Below, piece by piece: positions 10,728 to 22,814 of a stretch of 63,483 bases of DNA (within the stretch, counting starts at the first letter, position 1; each line of letters starts with the position of its first letter). A program made the translations under genes and the position numbers. The stretch comes from Mycobacterium sp. E183. Lineage in GTDB: Bacteria; Actinomycetota; Actinomycetes; Mycobacteriales; Mycobacteriaceae. The stretch covers positions 1 through 63,483 of the forward strand of contig NZ_LZJN01000084.1 of assembly GCF_001667735.1 (NCBI RefSeq), read 5' to 3'. The notes beneath the pieces were generated by a model. That model had not been told where the DNA came from and searched no databases. It was given only the letters and a program-made list of their open reading frames with translations.

Positions 10728-10833
10728 CGCCCAGGAGCCTTCTCCGCCGGCGCGAGCGTCGTGTTTGCACAGCGACACGCCGCTGAAGCCGTGCAACTGT
10801 GCACCCTCGCGCGATCAACCCGTTAGCGGCTTG

Positions 10834-10854
10834 TGACTAATGGGACTCTAGTCA
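10834..10854 (+). promoter_or_regulatory. Inverted repeat upstream of steA
   Basis: TGACTA (10834-10839) and TAGTCA (10849-10854) are perfect 6-bp arms around a 9-nt spacer. The steA ATG is about 70 nt downstream. The element is AT-richer than its surroundings. It lies in the only sizeable non-coding gap between recN and steA, so it is a candidate operator or promoter for steA-mctB. No regulator is identified. Confidence 0.3.
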
Positions 10855-10921
10855 ACTTCTGGGGCTGATGTTACGGCGCGCCTCCACGCCTCCTCCATGC
10901 ATCACCGACAGAATCGCCCCC

Positions 10922-12103
10922 ATGAAGATGTCAGGCCTGCTTACCCGTAACACCGCCCGACCCGGCCTCGTCGGCACCGCCCGGGTGGACCGGAACATCG
11001 ACCGATTGCTGCGCAGGGTGTGCCCCGGCGACATCGTGGTGCTCGACGTCCTGGATCTGGACCGCATCACGGCGGACGCCTTGGTGGAGGCCGATATCGC
11101 CGCGGTCGTCAACGCCTCGCCCTCGGTGTCCGGCCGCTACCCGAACATGGGGCCGGAGGTGCTGGTCAACAACGGGGTCACCCTGATCGACGAGACCGGA
11201 CCCGACATCTTCAAGAAGGTCAAGGACGGCGCCAAGATCCGTCTGCACGAGGGCGGGGTGTACTCGGGCGACCGGCGGCTGGTCCGCGGCACCGAGCGCA
11301 CCGACCACGACATCGCCGACCTGATGCGGGAGGCCAAGAGCGGGCTGTCCGCGCATCTGGAGGCGTTCGCAGGCAACACGATCGAGTTCATCAAGAGCGA
11401 GAGCCCCCTGCTCATCGACGGCATCGGGATCCCCGACATCGACGTCGACCTGCGCCGGCGGCACGTGGTGATCGTCGCCGACGAACCCAGCGCCGAGGAG
11501 GACCTGAAGTCCCTCAAGCCGTTCATCAAGGAGTACCAGCCGGTGCTCTTCGGTGTGGGCAGCGGCGCGGATGTGTTGCGCAAGGCCGGGTATCGGCCGC
11601 AGGTGATCGTCGGCGACCCCGACCAGATCAGTGCCGACGCCCTCAAGTGCGGCGCGCAGGTGGTGCTGCCCGCCGACGCCGACGGCCACGCGCCCGGCCT
11701 GGAGCGCATCCAGGACCTCGGCGTCGGGGCGATGACGTTCCCGGCCGCGGGTTCGGCGATCGACCTGGCCCTGCTGCTGGCCGATCACCACGGGGCCGCG
11801 CTGCTGGTGACCGCCGGCCACACCGCCAACATCGAGACCTTCTTCGACCGGACCCGCGCGCACAGCAACCCCTCGACCTTCCTGACCCGGCTTCGGGTGG
11901 GGGAGAAGGTGGTGGACGCCAAGGCCGTGGCAACCCTGTACCGCAATCACATCTCGGCGGGCGCCATCGCGCTGCTGGCGCTGACGATGCTGATCGCCGT
12001 CATCGTCGCCCTGTGGGTGTCGCGTACCGACGGCGTGGTGGTGCACTGGGTCACCGACTACTGGAACCACTTCTCCCTCTGGGTTGCCCACCTGGTGAGC
12101 TAG
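10922..12103 (+). CDS. steA: SteA-type cell-division/septum protein (Rv1697)
   Basis: The protein has 393 residues, the same length as Rv1697. Its N-terminal part resembles thiamin pyrophosphokinase-like domains (VGVGSGADVLRKAGYRPQVIVGDPDQIS and LPADADGHAPGLERIQDLGVGAMTFPAAGSA). A single transmembrane helix lies near the C-terminus (AIALLALTMLIAVIVALWV). In Corynebacterium glutamicum SteA and SteB together promote daughter-cell separation by supporting peptidoglycan hydrolase activity, hence the name here. The start MKMSGLLTRNTARPG matches the Rv1697 N-terminus as I recall it. The next gene starts 8 nt after its stop. Confidence 0.93.
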   Translation: MKMSGLLTRNTARPGLVGTARVDRNIDRLLRRVCPGDIVVLDVLDLDRITADALVEADIAAVVNASPSVSGRYPNMGPEVLVNNGVTLIDETGPDIFKKVKDGAKIRLHEGGVYSGDRRLVRGTERTDHDIADLMREAKSGLSAHLEAFAGNTIEFIKSESPLLIDGIGIPDIDVDLRRRHVVIVADEPSAEEDLKSLKPFIKEYQPVLFGVGSGADVLRKAGYRPQVIVGDPDQISADALKCGAQVVLPADADGHAPGLERIQDLGVGAMTFPAAGSAIDLALLLADHHGAALLVTAGHTANIETFFDRTRAHSNPSTFLTRLRVGEKVVDAKAVATLYRNHISAGAIALLALTMLIAVIVALWVSRTDGVVVHWVTDYWNHFSLWVAHLVS

Positions 12104-12111
12104 GGCCGGAA

Positions 12112-13056
12112 ATGATCTCGCTCCGCCAACACGCGTTATCGCTGGCTGCCGTCTTCCTGGCCCTGGCCGTGGGAGTCGTGCTCGGCTCCGGCTTCCTGTC
12201 CGACACCCTGCTGTCCAGCCTGCGTGACGAGAAGCGGGATCTGCACACCCAGATCAACGGGCTCAACGACCAGAAGAACGTGCTGAACGAAAAGCTCAGC
12301 GCGGCAAACAATTTCGACACCCAGCTGGGCGGCCGGATGGTGCACGACGCGCTCGCCGGCAAGTCGGTCGTGGTGTTCCGCACCCCGGACGCCAACGACG
12401 ACGACGTCGCCTCGGTCTCGAAGATCATCGGCCAGGCCGGCGGCGCGGTGACCGGAACCGTGTCGTTGACAAGCGAGTTCGTCGAGGCCAATTCGGCGGA
12501 GAAGCTGCAGACCGTGGTGAACTCGTCGGTTCTGCCCGCCGGTCAGCAGTTGAGCACCAAGCTCGTCGACCAGGGCTCGCAGGCCGGCGACCTGATGGGT
12601 ATCGCGCTGCTGATCAACACCAATCCGGCGGTCCCGCCCGTCGACGAACCGCAGCGCGACACCGTGCTGGCGGCGTTGCGGGAAACGGGATTCATCACCT
12701 ATCAGCCCAGCGACCACCTGGGCGCGGCGAACGCCGCGCTGATCGTCACCGGCGGCTCGCTGCCCCAGGACGCCGGCAACCGGGGCGTCAGCGTCGCCCG
12801 GTTCGCCGCCGCGATGGCGCCGCACGGCTCGGGCACCCTGCTGGCCGGCCGGGACGGCTCGGCGACCGGCGGGGCCGCCGTCGCCGTGACGCGCGCCGAC
12901 GCTCCGATGAATTCCGCGGTCAGCACCGTCGACGACGTCGACACCGCGCCCGGCCGGATCACCGCCGTGCTGGGCCTGCACGACCTGATCAACGGCGGGC
13001 ACCCGGGCCAGTACGGCACCGGTCACGGCGCCACGTCGATCACGGTGCCCCAGTAG
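12112..13056 (+). CDS. mctB: MctB/SteB family envelope protein (Rv1698)
   Basis: The protein has 314 residues, the length of Rv1698. It has one N-terminal membrane anchor (HALSLAAVFLALAVGVVLGSGF), then a coiled coil (LRDEKRDLHTQINGLNDQKN), then a periplasmic domain. In M. tuberculosis Rv1698 has been described as a copper-transport protein (MctB), and the family is also called SteB, partner of SteA. The two roles are not reconciled; coupling to steA here favours the envelope/division role. The start is ATG 12112. Confidence 0.92.
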   Translation: MISLRQHALSLAAVFLALAVGVVLGSGFLSDTLLSSLRDEKRDLHTQINGLNDQKNVLNEKLSAANNFDTQLGGRMVHDALAGKSVVVFRTPDANDDDVASVSKIIGQAGGAVTGTVSLTSEFVEANSAEKLQTVVNSSVLPAGQQLSTKLVDQGSQAGDLMGIALLINTNPAVPPVDEPQRDTVLAALRETGFITYQPSDHLGAANAALIVTGGSLPQDAGNRGVSVARFAAAMAPHGSGTLLAGRDGSATGGAAVAVTRADAPMNSAVSTVDDVDTAPGRITAVLGLHDLINGGHPGQYGTGHGATSITVPQ

Positions 13057-13139
13057 CGGGCGTGTTCGCCGCGACACGTCGGTCGTGGATGTTAGGGTGG
13101 GTTTCCGTGGGTCGGCAGGCCCAACTAGTTATTCGCTAG

Positions 13140-15545
<2,406 letters not shown>

Positions 15546-15549
<4 letters not shown>

Positions 15550-16487
15550 CGACGGCGGCCCTGGACACCCAGCTGCAGGGCTACCTCGACCACCTCACGA
15601 TCGAGCGGGGCGTCGCCGCGAACACGCTCAGTTCCTATCGGCGGGACCTGCGCCGCTACACGAAGCACCTGTCGGACCGGGGAATCCACGACCTGGCCAA
15701 GGTGGGCGAGGATGACGTGAGCGAGTTCCTGGTGGCGCTGCGGCGCGGCGATCCCGACTCGGGGACGGCGGCGCTGTCCGCGGTGTCGGCGGCGCGGGCC
15801 CTGATCGCAGTGCGCGGCCTGCACCGGTTCGCCGCCGCCGAGGGGCTCGCTGAACTCGACGTGGCGCGCGCGGTCCGCCCGCCGACCCCGGGCCGGCGGC
15901 TCCCCAAGAGCCTGACCATCGACCAGGTGCTGGCGCTGCTGGAGGGCGCGGGCGGCGACGGCGCGTCCGACGGGCCGCTCACGCTGCGCAACCGGGCGCT
16001 GCTGGAACTCCTGTACTCCACCGGGGCGCGGATCTCCGAGGCCGTCGGCCTCGACGTCGACGACGTCGACACCAAGGCCCGGTCGGTGTTGCTGCGCGGC
16101 AAGGGCGGCAAGCAGCGGCTGGTGCCGATCGGGCGCCCCGCCGTGCAGGCCCTCGATGCCTATCTGGTGCGCGGGCGCCCCGACCTGGCCCGCCGCGGCC
16201 GCGGGACACCGGCCATCTTTCTCAACGTGCGCGGCGGGCGACTGTCGCGGCAAAGCGCGTGGCAGGTGCTGCAGGACGCCGCCGAACGCGCCGGCATCAC
16301 GTCCGGCGTCTCACCGCACATGCTGCGGCATTCGTTCGCGACCCACCTGCTCGAGGGCGGCGCCGACGTGCGCGTGGTGCAGGAGTTGCTGGGGCACGCC
16401 TCGGTGACGACGACGCAGATCTACACGATGGTCACCGTGCACGCGCTGCGCGAGGTGTGGGCGGGCGCCCACCCGCGCGCGCAGTAG
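15546..16487 (+). CDS. xerD: Site-specific tyrosine recombinase XerD
   Basis: XerD works with XerC at dif to resolve chromosome dimers. The protein has 313 residues. An N-terminal SAM-like core-binding domain is followed by the catalytic domain. Catalytic residues are visible: Arg162 (STGARISEA), Lys in GKGGKQR, the [10 protein letters not shown] box, the His of LGHASVTTT, and nucleophile Tyr293 (TQIYTMV). Its place in the pyrG-xerD-parA-scpAB neighbourhood, conserved in mycobacteria, shows it is the housekeeping enzyme and not a phage integrase. The ATG overlaps the NUDIX TGA. Confidence 0.95.
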
Positions 16488-16494
16488 TTGGCGC

Positions 16495-16550
16495 GAGCAG
16501 ACACAAAATCGCGTGCTTTCGACCCGGAATGGGCGATTTTGCGTCTGCTC
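16495..16550. terminator. Long hairpin between convergent xerD and O-methyltransferase
   Basis: Two 18-nt arms (16495-16512 and 16533-16550) are inverted repeats with one mismatch around a 20-nt loop. They begin GAGCAGAC and end GTCTGCTC. The hairpin lies 8 nt after the xerD stop and 11 nt before the stop of the convergent gene, so it can serve as a bidirectional terminator. There is no clear U-tract on either side, as is usual for mycobacteria. Confidence 0.7.
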
Positions 16551-16561
16551 GGCGGGAGAAT

Positions 16562-17314
16562 TCAGCCCAGGTACTCGGATTCCAGCACCAGATCGGAGAC
16601 CAGCGACTGGTATTCCAGGTGCGCCTTGTGCTCGACGGTGTTCCACTGCTTGCCCTGCTGCTGGCGCATGTACTCGCGATACTTCGGCGCGCCCGGCACC
16701 CGGACGTTGTCGGCGACCACGATCGCGCCCGGGCGCAGCCAACCGCGGGCCATGATGCTGCGCAGGTCGTCGAGATAGGCGTCCTTGTCGTGGTCCAGGA
16801 ACGTGAAGTCGAGGCCGCCGGGCGCGAAGCCGTGCTCGTCGGCCAGCGCGTCCAGGGTGCGCCCGCCGTCGCCGATGGTGCCCACGACGCACGTCACCCG
16901 CTCGGCGACGCCGGCGTGGGCCCAGATCCGCCGCGCGTTGGCGGCGTTGGCCTCGGCGAGTTCGACGGAGTACACGTGCGCGCTCGGGGCGGCCCTGGCG
17001 ATGCGCAATGCGCCGTATCCGACGTAGGTGCCCAACTCCAGCGCCACCGCCGGGTCGGAGCGGCGGACGGCCGCGTCGAGAATTTGCCCCTTTTCGTCGC
17101 CGACGTTGATCAGCATCGACTTCTCGTAGGCGAACTTGTCGATGGTGGCCAGCACGTCGTCGATGTCGCCGGCCCTGGCGTTGCGCAGGACGTAGTCCAC
17201 GGCCGCGGCCTCGCGGCCGTCGCCGATCTGACCCGTCGTGGTGATGTTGCGCGCCCCGGTCGCCATCCGCCAGACCGACCATCGCAGCAGGGGAATCCGT
17301 CGCTTGAGGTCCAT
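16562..17314 (-). CDS. O-methyltransferase, catechol-type (Rv1703c-like)
   Basis: This SAM-dependent methyltransferase has 250 residues. The COMT-like pattern is clear: FAYEKSMLINVGDEKGQIL, motif I ALELGTYVGYGALRIA, an acidic motif YSVELAEANAANARRI, and the metal and substrate Asp cluster FTFLDHDKDAYLDDL with IVVADNVRVPGAP. Such enzymes methylate catechol-like hydroxyls using Mg2+; the natural substrate is unknown. The start MDLKRR is at 17312-17314; codons further upstream are in frame but lack support. It is convergent with xerD. In M. tuberculosis Rv1704c-Rv1707 lie between this gene and parA, but they are absent here. Confidence 0.88.
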   Translation of the reverse strand: MDLKRRIPLLRWSVWRMATGARNITTTGQIGDGREAAAVDYVLRNARAGDIDDVLATIDKFAYEKSMLINVGDEKGQILDAAVRRSDPAVALELGTYVGYGALRIARAAPSAHVYSVELAEANAANARRIWAHAGVAERVTCVVGTIGDGGRTLDALADEHGFAPGGLDFTFLDHDKDAYLDDLRSIMARGWLRPGAIVVADNVRVPGAPKYREYMRQQQGKQWNTVEHKAHLEYQSLVSDLVLESEYLG

Positions 17315-17336
17315 GCCGCCACAGTAGTGCGGGCGG

Positions 17337-17403
17337 CGAGATTGCCACCAAGGTCGTCGGGGCGCCGGAATCGCAACCACCACGGCAATCTCGGCGCGCA
17401 CCG
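17337..17403. repeat. Inverted repeat in the gap before parA
   Basis: CGAGATTGCC (17337-17346) and GGCAATCTCG (17394-17403) are perfect 10-bp inverted arms separated by 47 nt. They sit just upstream of the O-methyltransferase start, in the divergent gap before parA. The element could be a regulatory site or the scar of the missing Rv1704c-Rv1707 block. Nothing decides between these. Confidence 0.35.
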
Positions 17404-17582
17404 GCGCCGCTCGACCCGTTCCAGTGATGCTGGTGTGACTGCTGTTGCAGATGACCGCCGTTACGCCCGCTACCTGCGCAAATCCGGCGAAATTGGCTGC
17501 TGAATTGCCTGCGGGTCGCCCGGCTTCCGCGCGCGAACCCGTTAGACTTTCGGTCGATGTTCACCTCCCGAACACCCCCGCC

Positions 17583-18449
17583 ATGATGACTGAGCAGCCG
17601 GACAGCGGCGTCGAGCTCGGTCTGACCGGGCGGCCGCCGCGGGCGATCCCGGAACCGCAGCCGCGCACCTCGCACGGCCCGGCGAAGGTCGTCGCGATGT
17701 GCAACCAGAAGGGCGGCGTCGGGAAGACCACGTCGACGATCAACCTGGGCGCCGCGCTCGCCGAATACGGCCGGCGGGTGCTGCTGGTGGACATGGACCC
17801 GCAGGGAGCGCTGTCCGCGGGCCTGGGCGTCCCGCACTACGAGCTGGAGAAGACGATTCACAACGTGCTCGTCGAGCCGCGGGTGTCGATCGACGACGTG
17901 CTGCTGCAGACCCGGGTCAAGCACATGGACCTGGTGCCCAGCAACATCGACCTGTCGGCCGCCGAGATCCAGCTGGTCAACGAGGTCGGCCGCGAGCAGA
18001 CCCTGGGGCGGGCGCTGCACCCGGTGCTGGACCGCTACGACTACGTCCTGATCGACTGCCAGCCGTCGCTGGGCTTGCTCACCGTGAACGGGCTGGCGTG
18101 CGCGGACGGCGTCGTGATTCCCACCGAGTGCGAGTTCTTCTCGCTGCGCGGGCTGGCGCTGCTGACCGACACCGTCGACAAGGTGCGCGACCGGCTCAAC
18201 CCGAAGCTGGAGATCAGCGGGATCCTGCTCACCCGGTACGACCCGCGCACCGTCAACTCGCGCGAGGTGATGGCGCGGGTGGTGGAGCGCTTCGGCGACC
18301 TGGTGTTCGACACCGTCATCACCCGCACGGTCCGATTCCCGGAGACCAGCGTGGCCGGCGAGCCGATCACCACCTGGGCTCCGCGGTCCACGGGCGCCAT
18401 CGCCTACCGCGCCCTGGCCCGCGAGTTCATCGACCGATTCGGCGCGTGA
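17583..18449 (+). CDS. ParA-family ATPase (Rv1708)
   Basis: This Walker-type ATPase of the ParA/Soj family is upstream of scpA and scpB. It has 288 residues from this start. The deviant Walker A is KGGVGKTT from Lys43, after VVAMCNQ. Walker A' is LLVDMDPQGALSAG, and Walker B is YVLIDCQPSLGLLTV. It probably helps position or segregate the chromosome with the ScpAB-SMC complex; it is not the parAB gene next to the origin. The start is uncertain: ATG 17445 would add 46 residues. TAGACT at 17543-17548 fits a -10 element and favours 17583. It overlaps scpA by 4 bp. Confidence 0.88.
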   Translation: MMTEQPDSGVELGLTGRPPRAIPEPQPRTSHGPAKVVAMCNQKGGVGKTTSTINLGAALAEYGRRVLLVDMDPQGALSAGLGVPHYELEKTIHNVLVEPRVSIDDVLLQTRVKHMDLVPSNIDLSAAEIQLVNEVGREQTLGRALHPVLDRYDYVLIDCQPSLGLLTVNGLACADGVVIPTECEFFSLRGLALLTDTVDKVRDRLNPKLEISGILLTRYDPRTVNSREVMARVVERFGDLVFDTVITRTVRFPETSVAGEPITTWAPRSTGAIAYRALAREFIDRFGA

Positions 18450-19261
18450 CGGCCAGCGCGAACGGTGAGGCGCCACCCAACAACGGCTTTCAAGTCCGCC
18501 TGACCAATTTCGAGGGGCCGTTCGATCTGCTCTTGCAGCTGATCTTCGCCCACCGCCTCGACGTCACCGAGGTGGCGCTGCACCAGGTGACCGACGACTT
18601 CATCGCCTACACCCGTGAGATCGGCTCCCAGCTGGACCTCGAGGAGACCACCGCGTTCCTGGTGGTCGCCGCGACCCTGCTCGACCTCAAGGCCGCCCGG
18701 CTGTTGCCGGCCGGGCAGGTCGACGACCAGGAGGATCTGGCGCTGCTGGAGGTGCGCGACCTGCTGTTCGCCCGGCTGCTGCAGTACCGCGCGTTCAAGC
18801 ACGTCGCCGAGATGTTCGCCGAGCTGGAGGCCACCGCGCTGCGCAGCTACCCGCGCGCGGTGTCGCTGGAGGACCGGTTCACCGAACTGCTGCCCGAGGT
18901 GATGCTGGGCGTCGACGCCGAACGCTTCGCCCAGATCGCCGCGATCGCGTTCAGCCCGCGCCCCGTGCCGACGGTGTCCATCGGGCACCTGCACGAGGTG
19001 GCGGTGTCGGTGCCCGAGCAGGCCAAGAAGCTGCTGGCTTTCCTGCAGTCGCGCGGCACCGGCCAATGGGCGACGTTCTCCGAGCTGGTCGCCGACTGCG
19101 AGGCGCCGATGGAGGTCGTCGGGCGCTTCCTGGCGCTGCTCGAGCTGTATCGGAGCCGGGCGGTAGCATTCGACCAGTCGGAGCCGCTGGGCGTGCTCCA
19201 GATTTCATGGACCGGGGAACGTCCGGCCAGCGAAGCCTTGGTAGAAGTGCGGGACGAATGA
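18446..19261 (+). CDS. scpA: Segregation and condensation protein A
   Basis: ScpA is the kleisin subunit that bridges SMC heads in the bacterial condensin. The protein has 271 residues. The family signature is clear at the N-terminus: FQVRLTNFEGPFDLLLQLIFAHRLDVTEVAL and then FLVVAATLLDLKAARLL. The C-terminal winged helix (WATFSELVADCEAPMEVVGRFLALLELYR) binds the SMC head. The start is GTG 18446, overlapping the parA stop. The stop is interleaved with the scpB start, so ScpA and ScpB are translationally coupled. Confidence 0.95.
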   Translation: MTASANGEAPPNNGFQVRLTNFEGPFDLLLQLIFAHRLDVTEVALHQVTDDFIAYTREIGSQLDLEETTAFLVVAATLLDLKAARLLPAGQVDDQEDLALLEVRDLLFARLLQYRAFKHVAEMFAELEATALRSYPRAVSLEDRFTELLPEVMLGVDAERFAQIAAIAFSPRPVPTVSIGHLHEVAVSVPEQAKKLLAFLQSRGTGQWATFSELVADCEAPMEVVGRFLALLELYRSRAVAFDQSEPLGVLQISWTGERPASEALVEVRDE

Positions 19262-19956
19262 TGAGCGAATCTGAGCCCGACGTCGACTTGGACGTCGGTA
19301 TCCCGGACATCGCCGAAGCCGCGCCGATGGAGCCCGAGGAACTCGCTTCCGTGCTGGAGGCGCTGCTGCTGGTGGTCGACACCCCGGTCACCGCCGAGGC
19401 GCTCGGCGCGGCCACGCAGCAACCCGTATACCGGGTCGCCGCCCGGCTGCAGCAGATGGCCGAGGAACTCACCGAACGGGACAGCGGCATCGACCTGCGG
19501 CAGAACAGCGAGGGCTGGCGGATGTACACCCGCGCCCGGTACGCGCCGTACGTGGAGAAGCTGCTGCTGGACGGCGCGCGGTCCAAGCTCACCCGGGCCG
19601 CGCTGGAGACCCTGGCCGTGGTGGCCTATCGCCAGCCGGTGACCCGCGCGCGGGTCAGCGCGGTCCGCGGCGTCAACGTGGACGCCGTCATGCGCACGCT
19701 GCTGGCGCGCGGCCTGATCACCGAGGCCGGGGTCGACGACGACACCGGCGCGGTCACGTTCGCCACCACCGACCTGTTCCTGGAGCGGTTGGGCCTGACG
19801 TCGCTCGCCGACCTGCCCGACATCGCTCCGCTGCTGCCGGACGTCGACACGATCGAGGACCTGAGCGAATCCCTGGACAGCGAGCCACGTTTCATCAAAC
19901 TCGCCGGCGGTCAGGCGCCCGACCAGGCGCTGACGTTCGACGTGGACCAGGATTGA
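19258..19956 (+). CDS. scpB: Segregation and condensation protein B
   Basis: ScpB binds ScpA as a dimer of tandem winged-helix proteins in condensin. The protein has 232 residues. Family landmarks are LASVLEALLLVVDTPVTAEAL and the block LTRAALETLAVVAYRQPVTRARVSAVRGVNVDAVMRTLL, with LITEAG. Two in-frame ATGs (19258 and 19261) are possible; both overlap or abut the scpA stop. The C-terminal tail after residue 190 is acidic. The last base overlaps the pseudouridine synthase ATG. Confidence 0.95.
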   Translation: MMSESEPDVDLDVGIPDIAEAAPMEPEELASVLEALLLVVDTPVTAEALGAATQQPVYRVAARLQQMAEELTERDSGIDLRQNSEGWRMYTRARYAPYVEKLLLDGARSKLTRAALETLAVVAYRQPVTRARVSAVRGVNVDAVMRTLLARGLITEAGVDDDTGAVTFATTDLFLERLGLTSLADLPDIAPLLPDVDTIEDLSESLDSEPRFIKLAGGQAPDQALTFDVDQD

Positions 19957-20699
19957 TGGTCGAGACCGAAGGGATCCGCCTGCAGAAGGTGTTGTCCCAG
20001 GCCGGAATTGCGTCGCGGCGGGCCGCCGAGAAGATGATCATCGATGGCCGCGTCGAGGTCGATGGGCGGGTGGTGACCGAACTCGGCACCCGGGTGGACC
20101 CGGACGCCTCGGTGATCAAGGTCGACGGCGCCAGGGTGGTCCTCGACGAGTCGCTGGTCTATTTCGCGCTGAACAAGCCGCGGGGCATGCACTCCACCAT
20201 GTCGGACGACCGCGGCCGCCCGTGCATCGGCGACCTGGTGGAACGCCGGGTGCGCGGCAACAAGAACCTCTTCCACGTCGGCCGCCTGGACGCCGACACC
20301 GAGGGGCTGATCCTGCTGACGAACGACGGCGAGCTGGCGCACCGGTTGATGCACCCCTCGCACGAGGTGCCCAAGACGTACCTGGCGACCGTGACCGGGA
20401 CGGTGCCGCGCGGCGTGGGCAAGACACTGAAGGCGGGAATCGAATTGGATGACGGCCCCGCGCGCGTCGACGATTTCGCGGTGATGGACGCCATTCCGGG
20501 CAAGACGCTGGTGCGGGTGGTGTTGCACGAGGGCCGAAACCGCATCGTGCGCCGGCTGCTGGGCGCCGCCGGGTTCCCGGTGGAGGCGCTGGTGCGCACC
20601 GACATCGGGCCGTTGTCGTTGGGCAAGCAACGCCCCGGCAGCATCCGGGCCTTGAGCCATGGCGAGATCGGCCAGCTGTACAAGGCGGTCGGGTTGTGA
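19956..20699 (+). CDS. rluB: 23S rRNA pseudouridine synthase, RsuA/RluB family (Rv1711)
   Basis: This enzyme isomerises uridine in rRNA. It has 247 residues. The N-terminal S4 domain ([31 protein letters not shown]) precedes the catalytic domain with the RsuA-family motif [26 protein letters not shown], where the Asp after RL is the nucleophile. A C-terminal block, [28 protein letters not shown], follows. RluB (23S U2605) is the likeliest specificity from the scpAB context, but RsuA cannot be excluded. The start ATG 19956 overlaps the scpB TGA; the 3' end overlaps cmk by 4 bp. Confidence 0.9.
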   Translation: MVETEGIRLQKVLSQAGIASRRAAEKMIIDGRVEVDGRVVTELGTRVDPDASVIKVDGARVVLDESLVYFALNKPRGMHSTMSDDRGRPCIGDLVERRVRGNKNLFHVGRLDADTEGLILLTNDGELAHRLMHPSHEVPKTYLATVTGTVPRGVGKTLKAGIELDDGPARVDDFAVMDAIPGKTLVRVVLHEGRNRIVRRLLGAAGFPVEALVRTDIGPLSLGKQRPGSIRALSHGEIGQLYKAVGL

Positions 20700-21382
20700 G
20701 CTCAGATGTGGTGGTGGCCATCGACGGGCCCGCGGGAACCGGAAAGTCTTCGGTGTCAAAGCAATTGGCGCGTGCGTTGCGGGCCCGCTACCTGGACACC
20801 GGCGGGATGTACCGGATGGTGACCCTCGCGGTGCTGCGTGCCGGTATCGATCCCGCCGACGCCGATGCGGTGGCGCGGGTCGCGGAAACCGTGCGGATGT
20901 CGGTGGACTACCAGCCCGATGGTGATGTGTTTTTTCTTGGGGGAGAGGATGTCTCGGCCGAGATCCGCGGTGACCGGGTCACCGGCGCGGTGTCGGCGGT
21001 GTCGTCGGTCCCCGCCGTGCGGACCCGGCTGGTGGCGTTGCAGCGTGAAATGGCCGGCGGCCCCGGCTGCGTCGTGGTCGAGGGCCGCGACATCGGGACC
21101 GTCGTCCTGCCCGACGCGCCGGTGAAGATCTTCCTGACCGCGTCGGCCGAAACCCGCGCGCGGCGGCGCAACGACCAGAACGTCGCGGCCGGGTTGGCCG
21201 ACGACTACGACGCGGTGCTCGCCGATGTGCGCCGCCGCGACCATCTGGATTCCACCCGCGCGGTGTCGCCGCTGCGCGCCGCCCCGGATGCCGTGGTCGT
21301 CGACACCAGCGAGATGACCGAGGCGCAGGTGATCGATCACCTGCTGGAGCTGGTCAAGCAGCGAAGCGGGGCGGTCCGATGA
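20696..21382 (+). CDS. cmk: Cytidylate kinase
   Basis: This enzyme phosphorylates CMP and dCMP with ATP. It has 228 residues. Walker A is [17 protein letters not shown] near residues 8-22. The family block [19 protein letters not shown] follows. The CMP-specific insertion contains [12 protein letters not shown], and the late block [29 protein letters not shown] is characteristic. The start is GTG 20696, overlapping the preceding stop. It overlaps der by 4 bp. The cmk-der order is a conserved actinobacterial pair. Confidence 0.96.
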   Translation: MSSDVVVAIDGPAGTGKSSVSKQLARALRARYLDTGGMYRMVTLAVLRAGIDPADADAVARVAETVRMSVDYQPDGDVFFLGGEDVSAEIRGDRVTGAVSAVSSVPAVRTRLVALQREMAGGPGCVVVEGRDIGTVVLPDAPVKIFLTASAETRARRRNDQNVAAGLADDYDAVLADVRRRDHLDSTRAVSPLRAAPDAVVVDTSEMTEAQVIDHLLELVKQRSGAVR

Positions 21383-22779
21383 CCCAGGACGGCACCTGGA
21401 CCGACGAAAGCGATTGGGAGTCGGTCGAATCCGAGCTCGAGGAGCAGGCCGAGGCGGGCCCCGCCCCCGTCGTGGCGGTGGTCGGACGGCCCAACGTCGG
21501 CAAGTCGACCCTGGTGAACCGGATCCTGGGCCGGCGCGAGGCGGTGGTGCAGGACATCCCGGGCGTGACCCGCGACCGGGTGTCCTACGACGCGCTGTGG
21601 ACCGGCCGCCGGTTCGTCGTGCAGGACACCGGCGGCTGGGAGCCCGATGCCAAGGGCCTGCAGCAGCTGGTGGCCGAGCAGGCGTCGGTGGCGATGCGCA
21701 CCGCCGACGCGGTGATCCTGGTGGTCGACGCGACCGTCGGCGCAACGGCGGCCGACGAGGCGGCCGCCCGGATCCTGTTGCGCTCGGGCAAGCCAGTCTT
21801 TTTGGCCGCCAACAAGGTTGACAGCGAAAAGGGTGAGGCGGACGCGGCGGCGCTGTGGTCGCTGGGGCTCGGCGAGCCGCACGCCATCAGCGCGATCCAC
21901 GGCCGCGGGGTCGCCGACCTGCTCGACGAGGTGCTGGCCGCACTGCCGGAGGTGTCCGAGGCGGCGCCCGCGCCGGGCGGCCCGCGCCGGGTGGCGCTGG
22001 TCGGCAAGCCCAATGTGGGCAAGAGCTCGCTGCTGAACAAGCTGGCGGGCGATCAGCGGTCGGTGGTGCACGATGTCGCGGGGACCACGGTCGACCCGGT
22101 GGACTCGCTGATCGAATTGGGCGGCAAGGTATGGCGGTTCGTCGACACCGCGGGCCTGCGGCGCAAGGTGGGCCAGGCCAGCGGTCACGAGTTCTACGCC
22201 TCGGTGCGCACCCACTCGGCCATCGACTCGGCCGAGGTGGTGGTCGTGCTGATCGACGCCTCGGAGCCGCTGACCGAACAGGACCAGCGGGTGCTGTCCA
22301 TGGTGATCGAGGCCGGCCGTGCGTTGGTGCTGGCGTTCAACAAGTGGGACCTGGTGGACGAGGACCGGCGCGAGCTATTGGAGCGTGAGATCGACCGCGA
22401 GCTGGTGCAGCTGCGGTGGGCGCAACGGGTCAACATCTCGGCCCGGACGGGCCGCGCGGTGCAGAAGCTGGTGCCCGCGATGGAGACGGCGTTGGCCTCG
22501 TGGGACATGCGCATCCCGACGGGCCCGCTGAATTCGTGGCTCAAGGAGGTGGTGGCGGCGACGCCGCCGCCGGTGCGCGGGGGCAAGCAGCCGCGCATCC
22601 TGTTCGCCACCCAGGCCACCGCCCGCCCGCCGACGTTCGTGCTGTTCACCACCGGCTTCCTGGAGGCCGGGTACCGGCGCTTCCTGGAGCGGCGGCTGCG
22701 CGAGACGTTCGGGTTCGAGGGCTCGCCCATCCGGATCAACGTGCGGGTGCGCGAAAAGCGGGGGACCAAGCGGCGCTGA
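21379..22779 (+). CDS. der: Ribosome biogenesis GTPase Der (EngA)
   Basis: Der has two tandem GTPase domains and helps mature the 50S subunit. The protein has 466 residues. The first P-loop is GRPNVGKST (from residue 36) with DTGGWEP as G3 and NKVD as G4. The second is GKPNVGKSS (from about 209) with DTAGLRRK and NKWDLVDE. The C-terminal KH-like domain ends in [15 protein letters not shown] preceding acidic N-terminal extension of about 30 residues is usual for actinobacteria. This is the last gene of the operon that begins at parA. Confidence 0.97.
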   Translation: MTQDGTWTDESDWESVESELEEQAEAGPAPVVAVVGRPNVGKSTLVNRILGRREAVVQDIPGVTRDRVSYDALWTGRRFVVQDTGGWEPDAKGLQQLVAEQASVAMRTADAVILVVDATVGATAADEAAARILLRSGKPVFLAANKVDSEKGEADAAALWSLGLGEPHAISAIHGRGVADLLDEVLAALPEVSEAAPAPGGPRRVALVGKPNVGKSSLLNKLAGDQRSVVHDVAGTTVDPVDSLIELGGKVWRFVDTAGLRRKVGQASGHEFYASVRTHSAIDSAEVVVVLIDASEPLTEQDQRVLSMVIEAGRALVLAFNKWDLVDEDRRELLEREIDRELVQLRWAQRVNISARTGRAVQKLVPAMETALASWDMRIPTGPLNSWLKEVVAATPPPVRGGKQPRILFATQATARPPTFVLFTTGFLEAGYRRFLERRLRETFGFEGSPIRINVRVREKRGTKRR

Positions 22780-22814
22780 GCGGGTCTCTCCCGGGCCAAT
22801 CGGCGATTCGCGAA

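Noticed and set aside
7578..10796. Minus-strand open frame of 1,072 codons opposite tlyA-nadK-recN
   Set aside because: It is a shadow of high-GC coding DNA: low-complexity R/G/H/Q composition, no domain, and it lies opposite three well-identified genes.
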